A stretch of DNA of 64,000 nt, from NCBI RefSeq assembly GCF_002982075.1, contig NZ_PUEJ01000002.1:372001-436000 (forward strand). The letters run 5' to 3'. How positions within the stretch are numbered: position 1 is the first letter of the stretch; each line of letters starts with the position of its first letter. A program made the translations under genes and the position numbers. Origin of the DNA: Labrys okinawensis. GTDB taxonomy: Bacteria; Pseudomonadota; Alphaproteobacteria; Rhizobiales; Labraceae. The notes under the pieces were generated by a model. It made no database searches. It was given only the letters and a program-made list of their open reading frames with translations, and was not told the origin of the DNA. This document shows positions 34,061 through 43,794 of the stretch, piece after piece.

Positions 34061-35281
34061 GTGAGGCGATTGGGCGGCGTTCTGGGGCTCGCCTTGCCAG
34101 TGCTGGCGATGAGTTCCGTCCAAGCCGGGCAGGAGATGTCTCGCGCCCAGGCGCGCCAGCAGGCGCAGGCGCTGAGCGTACTCGGCCGTACCCTGTTTTT
34201 CGATCCTTCCCTGTCGGGGTCGGGCAAGCTTGCCTGCTCCTCCTGCCACGATCCCGCCCATGCCTTCGGGCCGGCGAACGACCATGCGGTGCAGCTCGGC
34301 GGCGGCGACATGCACCAGCCGGGCGTGCGCGCCGTGCCGTCGCTGAAATATCTGCAGGTGGTGCCGCCCTTCACCGAGCATTTCTACGATTCCGAGGATG
34401 AGGCCGACGAGAGCGTCGACAATGGCCCCACGGGAGGCCTGACCTGGGACGGGCGCGTCGATCGCGGTGCGGATCAGGCCAAAATCCCGCTGCTCTCCGA
34501 TTTCGAGATGGGCAATCGGGATGGCGCGGAGGTGGCCCGCCGCGTGCTCGCCGCCGGGCACGGCAAGGCCATCGCCGCCATTGCCGGGCCGAAGGCGGCC
34601 GGCGACCCGGACCTCGTCTACAAGACGGCCCTGAAGGCGCTGGAAGTGTTCCAGCAGGACTACCGGACCTTCTATCCCTATTCGAGCAAATATGACGCGG
34701 TGCTGGCCGGCAAGGCCGAACTCTCTCCCCAGGAAGCGCGGGGGCTCGACCTGTTCAACGCGGCGGACAAGGGTAATTGCGCCTCCTGCCACATCAGCCA
34801 GCGCGGCAATGACGGTACGCCGCCGCAATTCACCGATTACGGCCAGATCGCGCTCGCGGTGCCGCGCAACCCCGACATTCCCGCCAACAAGGATCCCAGC
34901 TATCGCGATCTGGGACTGTGCGGCCCGTTGCGCACCGACTTCCTGAAGCGCGAGGATTATTGCGGCCTGTTCCGCACCCCCACCCTGCGCAACGTCGCCT
35001 TGCGCAAGACCTTCTTCCACAACGGCGCCGTGCATTCCCTGCGCGATGCCGTGCGTTTCTATGTCGAGCGCGAGACCCGGCCTGAGCGCTGGTACCCGCG
35101 CAAGGCCGATGGCAGCATCGACAAATATGACGATCTGCCCGAGGCGGCGAAGGCGAACATCAACACGGATCCGCCCTTCGATCGCAAGGCCGGCGACGAA
35201 CCGGCCCTGACGCCGGCCGAGATCGATGACGTCGTGGCCTTCCTCGGCACGCTCACCGACGGTTATGAGCCGGCAAAATGA
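34061..35281 (+). CDS. Di-haem cytochrome c peroxidase
   Basis: 406-aa periplasmic di-haem peroxidase of the CcpA/MauG group. Signal peptide 1-22. Two haem sites: CSSCH (59-63) and CASCH (240-244); KNCVL-like linker replaced by LLSDFEMGN; TPTLRNVALRKTFFHNG near 310 is conserved. Reduces H2O2 with electrons from small cytochromes, or modifies a partner as MauG does. The only possible start is the GTG at 34061, since a stop lies just upstream and no in-frame ATG exists. Divergent from the phosphoesterase. Confidence 0.88.
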   Translation: MRRLGGVLGLALPVLAMSSVQAGQEMSRAQARQQAQALSVLGRTLFFDPSLSGSGKLACSSCHDPAHAFGPANDHAVQLGGGDMHQPGVRAVPSLKYLQVVPPFTEHFYDSEDEADESVDNGPTGGLTWDGRVDRGADQAKIPLLSDFEMGNRDGAEVARRVLAAGHGKAIAAIAGPKAAGDPDLVYKTALKALEVFQQDYRTFYPYSSKYDAVLAGKAELSPQEARGLDLFNAADKGNCASCHISQRGNDGTPPQFTDYGQIALAVPRNPDIPANKDPSYRDLGLCGPLRTDFLKREDYCGLFRTPTLRNVALRKTFFHNGAVHSLRDAVRFYVERETRPERWYPRKADGSIDKYDDLPEAAKANINTDPPFDRKAGDEPALTPAEIDDVVAFLGTLTDGYEPAK

Positions 35282-35320
35282 CGGCCTTCACATGAAACTG
35301 CAGCCGCCGTGGGACTTTGG

Positions 35321-35533
35321 CTAGCCCCCGGCGGGTTTTGCCTGCAGCCCCAGCAGACTCGCGACCGCCTCGGCGCCCTTGCCGGAGGCGGAAACCTTGC
35401 CATCGTCCCCGACCTCCAACGCGGCGCCGTTGGAGAAGCTGAGGGACCAGCCGTCATCGTTGCCGTTGCGGCGCCGATCGGTGAGTTCGATACCGGCCGC
35501 GGAAACCAATGCAATGGCCTTGTCGACGTCCAT
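35321..35533 (-). CDS. Small hypothetical protein (70 aa)
   Basis: 70 residues starting MDVDKAIALVSAAGIELTDR, with GWSLSFSNGAALEVGDDGKV and a C-terminal KGAEAVASLLGLQAK. The ATG at 35533 is preceded by GAGGTGA. Composition and codon use look like a real small soluble protein, and it lies convergent with the peroxidase. No family recognised. The open frame continues to 35734 but loses protein-like character there. Confidence 0.6.
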   Translation of the reverse strand: MDVDKAIALVSAAGIELTDRRRNGNDDGWSLSFSNGAALEVGDDGKVSASGKGAEAVASLLGLQAKPAGG

Positions 35534-35766
35534 GGTCGTCACCTCGCGTGGGATGTCCCCCCGGTCAGTTGGATCGCGAAACCGGGACGAGTCAAGGAGA
35601 AAGGGCCGGCTGCCGGGGCAGGGGCGTGCTATCCTACCGTTACGGCATTCAAGCGTCGAAAGCTGCGCGATTTTCCGCCGGAGCCTATCGCCAGACGCCG
35701 ATATTCGTGTCATGGCTGCGGCCATTGCCCTCATCGGGCATGATGCCCTTCTGCTGTGAGGAATCG

Positions 35767-36315
35767 ATGCTGAAGACCAGCCTTAGTCTCGCTTTTGCCC
35801 TTCTGGTGAGTGCCGCGCAGGCCCAGACTCAGGCCCAGGACGCCGCGCCCGCCAAATCGCCGCTGCCCGGCGGGGCCTCTTCCATCCAGGAGAGCTATGA
35901 GGACTGGCGCGTGCTCTGCAATGTCGTCAACAACGCCAAGCAATGCGCGGTCCAGCAGGTGCAGAGCGATACCAAGACCGGCCAGCGCGTGTTGGCTGTC
36001 GAGCTGAACCCCACGGCTGATGGCGGCACCAGCGGTAATCTTGTGATGCCGTTCGGCCTGCAATTCGATGCTGGCGTGTCCCTCGCCCTGGATGCCGGGA
36101 CCAGCGGCAAGCCGCTGAACTACAAGACCTGCATCCCCGCCGGCTGCCTGGTGCCGCTGGCGCTCGATGCCAACACCGTCACGGCGCTGAAGGCCGGCAA
36201 GCAGCTCAAGCTCACGGCCAAATCGGTCGACGACAGCGTGAAGCCGCTCGTCTTTACCGTCTCGCTCAAGGGCTTCGGCCCTGCCCTCGATCGGGCCGTC
36301 GCCATCTTGAAGTAA
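35767..36315 (+). CDS. Invasion-associated locus B (IalB) family protein
   Basis: 182-aa secreted protein. Signal peptide 1-20 (LSLAFALLVSAAQAQ). The mature part matches the IalB family: YEDWRVLCNVVNNAKQCAVQ, LNPTADGGTSGNLVMPFGLQ and YKTCIPAGCLVPLALDA, with conserved cysteines that should form disulphides. In Bartonella, IalB aids entry into red cells; in free-living rhizobia the role is unknown. ATG 35767 follows TGAGGAA. Followed by a convergent hemH gene and two repeats. Confidence 0.88.
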   Translation: MLKTSLSLAFALLVSAAQAQTQAQDAAPAKSPLPGGASSIQESYEDWRVLCNVVNNAKQCAVQQVQSDTKTGQRVLAVELNPTADGGTSGNLVMPFGLQFDAGVSLALDAGTSGKPLNYKTCIPAGCLVPLALDANTVTALKAGKQLKLTAKSVDDSVKPLVFTVSLKGFGPALDRAVAILK

Positions 36316-36328
36316 CGCCGAGCGGCAC

Positions 36329-36430
36329 TAGAGCAAAGCGCGTTCAAGCGTGAACGCTTATTTGCTCTAACTCATTGTTCTGACGCGTCTTTGCGATTCT
36401 AGGTGACCCCGTCTAATCGCAAAACGCTAT
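36329..36430 (-). repeat. Dispersed repeat family A, copy 3 (reverse)
   Basis: Reads on the minus strand AGCGTTTTGCGATTAGACGG, AATCGCAAAGACGCGTC, AACAATGAGTTAGAGCAAAT, AGCGTTCACGCTTG, GCGCTTTGCTCTA. Nearest to the copy at 3752. Lies between the convergent ialB-like gene and hemH. Confidence 0.85.
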
Positions 36431-36444
36431 AGCTCGCTCTTCCC

Positions 36445-36476
36445 GGGAGCGCGGACGTCCTCGTCCGCCCTCCCAG
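36445..36476. repeat. GCGGACGTCCTCGTCCGC palindrome, family D, copy 1
   Basis: GGGAGCGCGGACGTCCTCGT followed by CCGCCCTCCCAG. The core GCGGACGTCCTCGTCCGC is near-palindromic and recurs at 56322-56340. Confidence 0.75.
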
Positions 36477-36481
36477 GGCGA

Positions 36482-37525
36482 TCAGATCCAGCCCTGCAAT
36501 TCGCGCGTGACCACATGTTCCAGCACGCGCTGGCCCTCGGGGCTGTCGTTGAGGCAGGGCAGATAGGCGAAATGCTCGCCGCCATTGTGCTGGAAGATCT
36601 CCTTGTTCTCCTCGCCGAGCTCTTCCAGCGTTTCCAGGCAGTCGGCCACGAAGCCAGGCGCCACGATGGCAAGGCGTTTCACGCCGGATTTGGCGAGCCC
36701 CTCCACGGTCTCGTCCGTATAGGGCTTGAGCCACTCCTCCTTGCCGAAACGGGACTGGAAGGTGATCTTGAAGCGATCCTCGCTGAAACCGAGCGCCTCG
36801 CGCAGCAGCCGCCCCGTCTTCATGGCAAAGCAGTAATAGGGATCGCCCTGGATCAGGTAGTTCTTGGGCACGCCGTGGAAGGAGGCGAGCAGCACTTCCG
36901 GCTCGAAATCGAGCCTGGCAAGGGATTGGCGCACCGAACTGGCGAGGGCCTCGATATAGACGGGATCGTCATGCCATTGCGGCGCGATGCGCACGGCCGG
37001 CTGCCAGCGCAGGGTCATCAGGTGCTCGAAGGCCTTGTCGCAGACCGTGGCGGTGGTCGCCGCCGCATATTGGGGATAGAGCGGCACGATCAGGATGCGG
37101 TCGCAGCCTTTGGCGCGCAGGGCGTCGATGCGCGAGGCGATGGAGGGCTTGCCGTAGCGCATGGCGAAATCCACCACGAGGCGCGGCTCGGCGGCGAAGG
37201 TCTGCGCCAGCTTTTCGGTCTGGCGCCGCGTGATGACGAGGAGCGGCGAGGCGTTCTCCGCCTTGTCCCAGATCGAGGCATATTTGGCGCCGCTCTTGCC
37301 TGGCCGGGTCGTCAGGATGATGCCGTTGAGCAGCGGCCACCACAGCAGGCGCGAGACCTCGATGACCCGCCGGTCGGACAGGAATTCCTTGAGATAGCGC
37401 CGCATCGGCCAGTAGGTCGGCGCGTCCGGTGTGCCGAGGTTGACCAGGAGAACGCCGATCTTCCCGCTGGCCGCCACGGGATGGTCCGACGGAACGGGAA
37501 GGGCGCTTGCGAGGTGAGAAGTCAT
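36482..37525 (-). CDS. hemH: Ferrochelatase
   Basis: Inserts Fe2+ into protoporphyrin IX, the last step of haem synthesis (inner-membrane face). 347 aa. VLLVNLGTPDAP (25-36) and MRRYLKEFLSDRRV are the family start; metal-binding His217 lies in LLASFHGVPKNYL; FQSRFGKEEWLKPYT and VAPGFVADCLETLEELGEEN (the acidic helix) follow. ATG 37525 follows AAAGGA. Single gene, convergent with ialB-like. The fbp iron importer lies 1.2 kb away. Confidence 0.95.
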   Translation of the reverse strand: MTSHLASALPVPSDHPVAASGKIGVLLVNLGTPDAPTYWPMRRYLKEFLSDRRVIEVSRLLWWPLLNGIILTTRPGKSGAKYASIWDKAENASPLLVITRRQTEKLAQTFAAEPRLVVDFAMRYGKPSIASRIDALRAKGCDRILIVPLYPQYAAATTATVCDKAFEHLMTLRWQPAVRIAPQWHDDPVYIEALASSVRQSLARLDFEPEVLLASFHGVPKNYLIQGDPYYCFAMKTGRLLREALGFSEDRFKITFQSRFGKEEWLKPYTDETVEGLAKSGVKRLAIVAPGFVADCLETLEELGEENKEIFQHNGGEHFAYLPCLNDSPEGQRVLEHVVTRELQGWI

Positions 37526-37771
37526 GCCGGGTCCTTTCCAGGCCTTTCAACAGGCTGGGCGCCCGGCTTGCAACAGATTTGTGGGCCGTGACGGGGCGGC
37601 GCGACGCAATGGCGCTTTACGATCGCGGGATCGCCTGAATCACAAAGGCGTGTACAAACAAGGCACTGAAGGAAAATGGCATGGCCGCCGCAACCGGCAT
37701 TGCTTCGGGAAGTGCTTTCCTACGAGCAATTCACTTGCAGGAACCGGCCACGCCCGCTTATCCTCCTTCCC

Positions 37772-38281
37772 ATGAGCACCGACGCCATCGAAATCCGTTT
37801 GGCTCGCCCGGACGACGCCCACGCCATCGCCGATGTGCATGACGCCGCTTGGCGTTATGCCTATCGCGGCGTGATTCCCGGCCGGGAGCTCGAACGCCTG
37901 GTGGAGCGACGCGGTGCCAAATGGTGGCGCTACGCCATCGACCGCAAGACCCGCATCGTGGTGATGTCCTTTGGCGGCGTGATCGCGGGCTATGCCACCT
38001 ATGGCCGCAACCGGGCCGTCGGTCTGCCCTATCAGGGCGAGATCTTCGAGCTCTATCTGCGTCCCGAATATCAGGGCATCGGCCTGGGCAAACGGCTGTT
38101 CAACGCGGTGCGCCGCGATCTCAACGGCCACGACGTCAGGGGCATGGTGGTGTGGGCACTGGCAGACAATGTGCGGGCCTGTGATTTCTACCGGCGCCTC
38201 GGCGGCGAATCCGTGGACAGCATGGTGGAGCGCTTCGGCGAAGTGAAGCTGCAGAAGATCGCCTTCGCCTGGGGCCCCTGA
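37772..38281 (+). CDS. GNAT family N-acetyltransferase
   Basis: 169-aa acetyl-CoA-dependent acyltransferase. The fold is seen from IRLARPDDAHAIADVHDAAW to the acetyl-CoA loop YLRPEYQGIGLGKRLFNAVR (motif A, about 101-120) and NVRACDFYRRLGGES (motif B). Substrate unknown. ATG 37772 has no good ribosome site in front, only a CCTCC run, so the start is less sure. Alone between hemH (divergent) and fbpA. Confidence 0.85.
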   Translation: MSTDAIEIRLARPDDAHAIADVHDAAWRYAYRGVIPGRELERLVERRGAKWWRYAIDRKTRIVVMSFGGVIAGYATYGRNRAVGLPYQGEIFELYLRPEYQGIGLGKRLFNAVRRDLNGHDVRGMVVWALADNVRACDFYRRLGGESVDSMVERFGEVKLQKIAFAWGP

Positions 38282-38707
38282 GCGAAACACCGCTTGTCCG
38301 CCTCGCTCGTTGGCCCGCCCCTGGCTCCTTCGATTCCCGCCATTCGAACTCCACGGCCACCGTTCGGCGACCCGCGGGTTGCCACCATTGGGGGACGGGC
38401 AGGCATGCCACGGCGTGACGCAAGCCGGCTTCGGGGCCGTCGCGCCCATTACCTATTTGTAATCCCGGATATGGCCACGTCGGCCGGTAGAAGACTCGAT
38501 GTCTAGTTCGATGCATATCGGGCAGACGGAAGGTCTCTTCCCGTCATTCCCGAGAGGGAGAATGTTGTTCCTGCAGTAAACAATTCCTTCTCGTAGTTTT
38601 TAATAATTCCAATTCTAATCTAAAGAGTTTGACGGGAACTTCTCGGTGAGCCTAGAGATCGGGTGTTCAATCAATCCCTTGGCTGAAGCCAACCGATAGA
38701 GGTTCTG
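38282..38707. promoter_or_regulatory. Intergenic region upstream of fbpABC
   Basis: 426 bases without a gene. The first 130 bases are GC-rich repeat-like text. From 38540 the sequence turns AT-rich (TTTTTAATAATTCC, AATTCTAATCTAAAG), the likely place for iron-responsive Irr, RirA or Fur control; I could not identify an exact box. TTGACG at 38629 with TAGAGA 18 bases on is a candidate promoter. AGAGGT precedes the fbpA ATG. Confidence 0.45.
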
Positions 38708-39733
38708 ATGAAAGTTTTCCTGCCGCATCGCCGTGCAGCGCTTGCCGGGGCCGTGGCCCTCGCCGCCGCCCTGTTCGCTGCTCCCCTGGCCGTCCAGGCC
38801 GAGGATGCGGGCATCACGGTCTATAATGCGCAGCATGAAAGCCTGACCAAGGCCTGGGCCGAGGCTTTCACCAAGGAAACCGGCATCAAGATAACGCTGC
38901 GCAATGGCGGCGATACCGAGCTCGGCAACCAGCTGGTGCAGGAGGGCGACAAGTCGCCCGCCGACGTCTTCCTCACCGAGAATTCGCCGGCCATGGTGCT
39001 GGTCGACAACGCCAAGCTGTTCGCACCGCTCTCGGCAGAGACGCTGGCAGAAGTGCCCGAGGCCTTCAAGCCCTCGCATGGCCGCTGGATCGGCATTGCC
39101 GCCCGCACCACCGTGTTCGCCTACAACACGACCAAGCTGACCGAGGACAAGCTGCCGAAGTCCCTGCTCGATCTGGCCGATCCGGCCTGGAAGGGTCGCT
39201 GGGGCGCCGCGCCGGCGGGTGCCGATTTCCAGGCCATCGTCAGCGCCCTGCTGGCCCTGAAGGGCGAGGAAGCCACCGCCGCCTGGCTGAAAGGCATGAA
39301 GGCCAATGTCAAGCCGTTCAAGAAGAACGGCATCGCCATGAAGGGCGTGAATGACGGCGAGGTCGATGGCGCGATCATCTACCAGTATTACTGGTTCGGC
39401 GATCAGGCCAAGACCGGCGAGAACTCCAAGAACGTTGCACTGCATTATTTCCGCAATCAGGACCCGGGCGCTTTCGTCAGCATCTCGGGCGGCGGCGTGC
39501 TCGCTTCCAGCAAGCACAAGAAGGAAGCCGAGGCCTTCGTGAAGTGGATTGCCGGCAAGGGCGGTCAGGAGATTCTCAAGACCGGCAACTCCTTCGAATA
39601 TGCCGTCGGCAAGGATGCCGCCTCCAATCCCAAGCTGGTGCCGCTGGCCGATCTCAACGCCCCCAAGCTCGATCCGGCGCAGCTCAACTCCAAGAAGGTC
39701 TCCGACCTGATGACGGCGGCCGGCCTGCTTTGA
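38708..39733 (+). CDS. fbpA: Ferric iron ABC transporter, periplasmic binding protein
   Basis: 341-aa substrate-binding protein of the FbpA/FutA group. Signal peptide 1-31 ([21 protein letters not shown]). [19 protein letters not shown] is the typical start; [11 protein letters not shown], and the iron-coordinating tyrosines lie in [12 protein letters not shown] (about 220). Binds Fe3+ in the periplasm and hands it to FbpB. ATG follows AGAGGT. First gene of fbpABC, followed by a hairpin that may lower expression of the downstream genes. Confidence 0.92.
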   Translation: MKVFLPHRRAALAGAVALAAALFAAPLAVQAEDAGITVYNAQHESLTKAWAEAFTKETGIKITLRNGGDTELGNQLVQEGDKSPADVFLTENSPAMVLVDNAKLFAPLSAETLAEVPEAFKPSHGRWIGIAARTTVFAYNTTKLTEDKLPKSLLDLADPAWKGRWGAAPAGADFQAIVSALLALKGEEATAAWLKGMKANVKPFKKNGIAMKGVNDGEVDGAIIYQYYWFGDQAKTGENSKNVALHYFRNQDPGAFVSISGGGVLASSKHKKEAEAFVKWIAGKGGQEILKTGNSFEYAVGKDAASNPKLVPLADLNAPKLDPAQLNSKKVSDLMTAAGLL

Positions 39734-39792
39734 GCGACGGAACACCGCGCCGCACCGATATGGCGCGGCTGTCGCAAACTTGACATCATCGC

Positions 39793-39815
39793 GCCTCCGG
39801 CTCCGCGCCGGAGGC
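39793..39815 (+). terminator. Hairpin between fbpA and fbpB (attenuator-like)
   Basis: GCCTCCGGC and GCCGGAGGC form a perfect 9-bp GC stem with a 5-base loop, followed by CTTCACTTTTC. Partial termination here would give more binding protein than permease. Confidence 0.55.
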
Positions 39816-39836
39816 CTTCACTTTTCAGGACACCTC

Positions 39837-41411
39837 GTGTCATCGTCGTCACCCCAGCCCGAAATCGGCAGTATGCGCCTTGCCTCGCCCGGCTTCACCG
39901 GGCGCGATGCGGTTGGCGTGGCCGCGGTGCTGGTGTCCCTCGTCGCCCTGCTGCCGCTCGGCTTCGTGATCTTCATCACCATCCAGACCGGCTGGCAGAC
40001 CGTCTATGAACTGGTGGTGCGTCCGCGCGTCGGCGAATTGCTGGTCAATACCGTCCTGCTCGAAGCCGTCACCATTCCCATCGCCATCCTATTGGCGGTG
40101 GCGCTGGCCTGGCTGACCGAACGCAGCGACCTGCCAGGCGCCCGGATCTGGTCATGGCTCGCGGTGGCGCCGCTCGGCGTACCGGCCTTCGTGCATTCCT
40201 ATGCCTGGATCAGCCTCGTTCCCGGCATGCGCGGCCTGTGGAGTGGTGTCCTCGTTTCGATCATGGCCTATCTGCCCTTCCTCTATCTGCCGGTGGCGGC
40301 GCAGATGCGGCGGCTGGACCCGGCGCTCGAAGATGTGGCGGCGAGCCTGGGCCAATCGCCCCTGCGTGTGTTTTTCCGGGTGGTGCTGCCGCAATTGCGG
40401 CTGGCGATCTGCGGCGGCTCGCTGCTGGTCGGCCTGCATCTCCTCGCCGAATACGGCCTCTACGCCATGATCGAGTTCGACACCTTCTCGACCGCCATCG
40501 TCGATCAGTTCCAGTCGGCTTATAACGGCCCCGCCGCCAACATGCTGGCCGGTGTGCTGGTGCTCGCCTGCCTCGTGCTGTTGGGGCTCGAAAACCGGGT
40601 GCGCGGCCAGGAGCGCTATGCCCGCGTCGGGTCCGGCGCTGCCCGCCCGGCCGCCCGCGTGCGGCTCGGCCGCGGCACGCTGGTCTGGCTGGCGCTGCCG
40701 CTCGGCCTCGCCCTGCTGTCGCTCGGGGTGCCGTTGCTGACGCTCTCGCGCTGGCTCTATCTCGGCGGCGCGGCGGCCTGGTCTTCGGGCGATATCGGCA
40801 CGGCCCTTGTCCAGACGCTCGGGCTCGCTCTGATCGGCGGGGCTGCGACCACGCTGGCCGCCCTGCCGATGGCCTGGCTGTCGGTGCGTGCTCCCGGCCG
40901 GCTGCAGAAGGTGCTGGAAGCCTGCCACTATTATGTCGGCTCGCTTCCCGGCGTGGTGGTGGCGCTGGCTCTGGTGACGATCACCGTGCGCGTCGCCCTG
41001 CCGCTTTATCAGACCATGACGACCCTGCTGCTGGCCTATGGCCTGATGTTCCTGCCGCGGGCGGTGGTCGGGCTGCGGGCCAGCCTGGCGCAGGCTCCCG
41101 TCGAGCTCGAGCGGGCCGCAATGGCGCTGGGGCGGCCGCCATTCAAGGCGATCTGGCAGGTCACCATGCGTCTGTCGGCACCGGGCGTCGCCGCCGGCAT
41201 GGCGTTGGTCGCCCTCGGCATCACCACCGAACTGACCGCGACGCTGATGCTGGCGCCCAACGGCACGGTCACCCTGTCGACCCGGTTCTGGTCGCTGACC
41301 AATGACATAGACTATGTCGCCGCGGCGCCCTTCGCGCTCCTGATGGTGCTGCTGTCGCTGCCCCTCACCCTCCTGCTTCACTACCAGTCCAGGCGATCGA
41401 TCGGCCAATGA
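39837..41411 (+). CDS. fbpB: Ferric iron ABC transporter, fused permease
   Basis: 524-aa inner-membrane permease made of two fused halves, as usual for FbpB, with about 12 membrane segments. Each half has an EAA-type loop that meets the ATPase: [20 protein letters not shown] (about 169-188) and [20 protein letters not shown] (about 422-441). I chose the GTG at 39837, six bases behind AGGA; the frame is open from 39780, but that would include the hairpin. Overlaps fbpC by 4 bases (ATGA). Confidence 0.9.
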   Translation: MSSSSPQPEIGSMRLASPGFTGRDAVGVAAVLVSLVALLPLGFVIFITIQTGWQTVYELVVRPRVGELLVNTVLLEAVTIPIAILLAVALAWLTERSDLPGARIWSWLAVAPLGVPAFVHSYAWISLVPGMRGLWSGVLVSIMAYLPFLYLPVAAQMRRLDPALEDVAASLGQSPLRVFFRVVLPQLRLAICGGSLLVGLHLLAEYGLYAMIEFDTFSTAIVDQFQSAYNGPAANMLAGVLVLACLVLLGLENRVRGQERYARVGSGAARPAARVRLGRGTLVWLALPLGLALLSLGVPLLTLSRWLYLGGAAAWSSGDIGTALVQTLGLALIGGAATTLAALPMAWLSVRAPGRLQKVLEACHYYVGSLPGVVVALALVTITVRVALPLYQTMTTLLLAYGLMFLPRAVVGLRASLAQAPVELERAAMALGRPPFKAIWQVTMRLSAPGVAAGMALVALGITTELTATLMLAPNGTVTLSTRFWSLTNDIDYVAAAPFALLMVLLSLPLTLLLHYQSRRSIGQ

Positions 41412-42448
41412 GTTTCCTGAGTATAGACAAGGCCGGCAAGCGCTATGGCGCCATGGTGGCGCTCGATGGCGTCAGCCTGGAGGTCGCGTCCGGCAGCCGC
41501 ACCGCCATCGTCGGTCCCTCCGGCTCCGGCAAGACCACGCTGCTCAGGCTGATCGCTGGTTTCGAGGGGCCGGATACAGGCCGCATCGCCTTGAACGGTA
41601 CCATCCTGGCGGATGGCCCCGCCATCGTGCCGGCGCACCGGCGCGGCATCGGTTTCGTCACCCAGGACGGCGCACTCTTTCCCCACCTCACCATCGCCGA
41701 CAATATCGGCTTCGGCCTGGAGCGGGGGACGACGAACCGGGAAGACCGCATCCGCGCGCTGATGCGCACCGTCGATCTCGATCCGCGCCTGCTCGAGCGC
41801 CGGCCGCACCAGCTCTCCGGCGGGCAGCAGCAGCGCGTGGCCCTGGCGCGGGCCCTGGCGCGCCAGCCCAAGCTGATGCTGCTGGACGAACCTTTCTCGG
41901 CTCTCGACACCGGCCTGCGCGAGGCGACCCGCAAGGCGGTGGCGGCCCTGCTGCAGGCGGCCGGCGTCACCACCATCCTGGTCACGCACGACCAGACCGA
42001 GGCGCTGTCCTTCGCCGATCAGGTCGCCGTGCTGCGCGAGGGCCGGCTGGTGCAGGCCGGCGCGCCGCACGATCTCTACCGCCGGCCGCGGGACCGCGAG
42101 ACGGCGCTCTTCCTCGGCGAGGCCATCCTGCTGAAGGGACAGGCTGGGGTCGGCTGGGTCGATTGCGTGCTTGGGCGTCTTGCGGCCGGGACGCATGGCC
42201 AGCGCGGCGACATCGAACTGATGCTGCGCCCCGAGCAGGTCAAGTTCACGCCCAGCGCGGATGAGACCGCGCAGGGCTGCTTTGCCAGCGTGGTGGACGT
42301 CGAGTTCGGCGGTGCCCTGCGGGCGGTGACGGTGGAGTTGGCCGATGGCAATCGGCTCCGGATCAGCGGCACGGGCCTCGATCTGCCGCCGACCGGCACG
42401 CGCGTGCGCCTGAGCGTGGCCGGGCCGGCGCATGTCTTCGAAGCATAG
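41408..42448 (+). CDS. fbpC: Ferric iron ABC transporter, ATP-binding protein
   Basis: 346-aa ABC ATPase powering iron import. Walker [10 protein letters not shown] (36-44), Q-loop [14 protein letters not shown], signature [15 protein letters not shown] (about 135-149), Walker [13 protein letters not shown] and His switch [10 protein letters not shown]. The C-terminal 110 residues form a TOBE-type regulatory domain ([15 protein letters not shown]). Overlaps fbpB, last gene of the operon. Confidence 0.92.
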   Translation: MSFLSIDKAGKRYGAMVALDGVSLEVASGSRTAIVGPSGSGKTTLLRLIAGFEGPDTGRIALNGTILADGPAIVPAHRRGIGFVTQDGALFPHLTIADNIGFGLERGTTNREDRIRALMRTVDLDPRLLERRPHQLSGGQQQRVALARALARQPKLMLLDEPFSALDTGLREATRKAVAALLQAAGVTTILVTHDQTEALSFADQVAVLREGRLVQAGAPHDLYRRPRDRETALFLGEAILLKGQAGVGWVDCVLGRLAAGTHGQRGDIELMLRPEQVKFTPSADETAQGCFASVVDVEFGGALRAVTVELADGNRLRISGTGLDLPPTGTRVRLSVAGPAHVFEA

Positions 42449-42643
42449 AAGGATGCCGCCGCGCCAGCTTCCCTTGTGACCCTGCCGTGACGGGGCGGCC
42501 ATTTACTGTGTTTCCCGAGAAACCAGCATCATATTCTTGTGATCTTCGGGTTGAAACCCATGCGCGTTCCGCCTAAGGCTGCTGTCTGATCGGGGTCTGG
42601 AGGCATCCTGCGCCAGAGCCGGCCTTACAGGATGTGATCTACG

Positions 42644-43183
42644 ATGCGTATCGAAGCGATCTCGACCGGACGCAATCCGCCGCACGAGGTGAATGTCATC
42701 GTCGAAGTTCCCGTCGGTGGTGAGCCCATCAAATATGAGATGGACAAGGATTCCGGCGCGCTCGTGGTCGATCGCTTCCTCTACACGCCGATGCGCTATC
42801 CCGGCAATTACGGCTTCGTGCCGCACACCCTGTCGGATGACGGCGACCCCATCGACGTGCTGATCGCCAACCAGCGCGGCATCATTCCCGGCGCCGTGAT
42901 CGCGGTGCGCCCGGTCGGCGTGCTGAAGATGCGCGACGAATCCGGCGGCGACGAGAAGATCATCGCCGTGCCCGTGCCGCGGCTGACCCGGCGCTATGAG
43001 AAGGTGAACAACTACACCGACCTGCCCGAGATCACCCTCAAGCAGATCGAGCACTTCTTCGAGCACTATAAGGACCTCGAGAAGAACAAGTGGGTCAAGG
43101 TCGAAGGCTGGGGCGACGCCAAGGAAGCCGAGACGATGATCCTCGAGGCGATCGAGCGCTACAAGGCCAACAGCAAGGGCTGA
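42644..43183 (+). CDS. ppa: Inorganic pyrophosphatase
   Basis: Cytosolic family I pyrophosphatase, 179 aa, hydrolysing PPi and so driving biosynthetic reactions. [20 protein letters not shown] (about 30-49), [12 protein letters not shown] and the metal signature DDGDPIDVL with Asp66, Asp68 and Asp71 are complete. Single gene, followed by a convergent HxlR gene. Confidence 0.96.
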   Translation: MRIEAISTGRNPPHEVNVIVEVPVGGEPIKYEMDKDSGALVVDRFLYTPMRYPGNYGFVPHTLSDDGDPIDVLIANQRGIIPGAVIAVRPVGVLKMRDESGGDEKIIAVPVPRLTRRYEKVNNYTDLPEITLKQIEHFFEHYKDLEKNKWVKVEGWGDAKEAETMILEAIERYKANSKG

Positions 43184-43197
43184 GGGTGGAGGCTCCC

Positions 43198-43704
43198 TCA
43201 CGCCGCCGTCCCTTCCTCCTGCGCCATCACGGCCAGATAGGCCGCCTGCAATTCGGCGAGGACCGAGCGCGCGGGCGCGGGCGTGCCCAAATGCAGGGCA
43301 CGCAATTCCTCCATGAAGGCCTCCCATAGGGGCGGGCCGCCTTCCTCCAGCAATTGCGCGCGGATCGACAAGGGGCGCGAAACCGGCGTGTACCGGCGGC
43401 CCCAGGCACCCATATGCGCCAGCAGAGGCACCAGCTGGATGGACGGCTCCGTCAGGCTGTAGATCGCCTTCTGCTTGTGGCTGGGATCGTCGCGCCGGCT
43501 GAGCAGGCCGGTCTGGACCAGCCGCTTGAGCCGGTCGGCCAGGATGTTGGAGGCGATCTTCTCCTCCGACTGGGTCAGGAGCTCGCGATAGTGCCGGCGA
43601 TTGCCGAACATCACGTCGCGGATGACGATCAGGCTCCAGCGATCGCCCAGCATTTCCAGCGTCAGATTGATCGGACAACCCGACCGATGACCTGCATTCA
43701 TCAT
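43198..43704 (-). CDS. HxlR-type transcriptional regulator
   Basis: 168-aa winged-helix regulator. GCPINLTLEMLGDRWSLIVI (about 9-28) with the typical Cys10, FGNRRHYRELLTQSEEKIAS and LADRLKRLVQTGLLSRRDDP (recognition and wing). HxlR proteins often sense electrophiles or oxidants through that cysteine. ATG follows AAGGAG. Divergent from a reductase and a GST gene, with an inverted repeat between them, so it probably represses them. The C-terminal 55 residues are longer than in minimal HxlR proteins. Confidence 0.88.
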   Translation of the reverse strand: MMNAGHRSGCPINLTLEMLGDRWSLIVIRDVMFGNRRHYRELLTQSEEKIASNILADRLKRLVQTGLLSRRDDPSHKQKAIYSLTEPSIQLVPLLAHMGAWGRRYTPVSRPLSIRAQLLEEGGPPLWEAFMEELRALHLGTPAPARSVLAELQAAYLAVMAQEEGTAA

Positions 43705-43734
43705 CTCGCTCCTTGACCGCTTGCAAAATAGGAT

Positions 43735-43756
43735 CAGTTGAGTTAGAAAGCAACTG
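43735..43756. promoter_or_regulatory. Inverted-repeat operator between hxlR-like and reductase genes
   Basis: CAGTTG, ten bases, CAACTG. The flanks also mirror loosely (TTGCAAAAT at 43721 and ATTGCAA at 43764). The region is markedly AT-rich for this genome and lies between two divergent starts, so it is the likely HxlR site. Confidence 0.5.
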
Positions 43757-43794
43757 ATTGCTTATTGCAACTGGTATGCATGGGAGGAATGACG

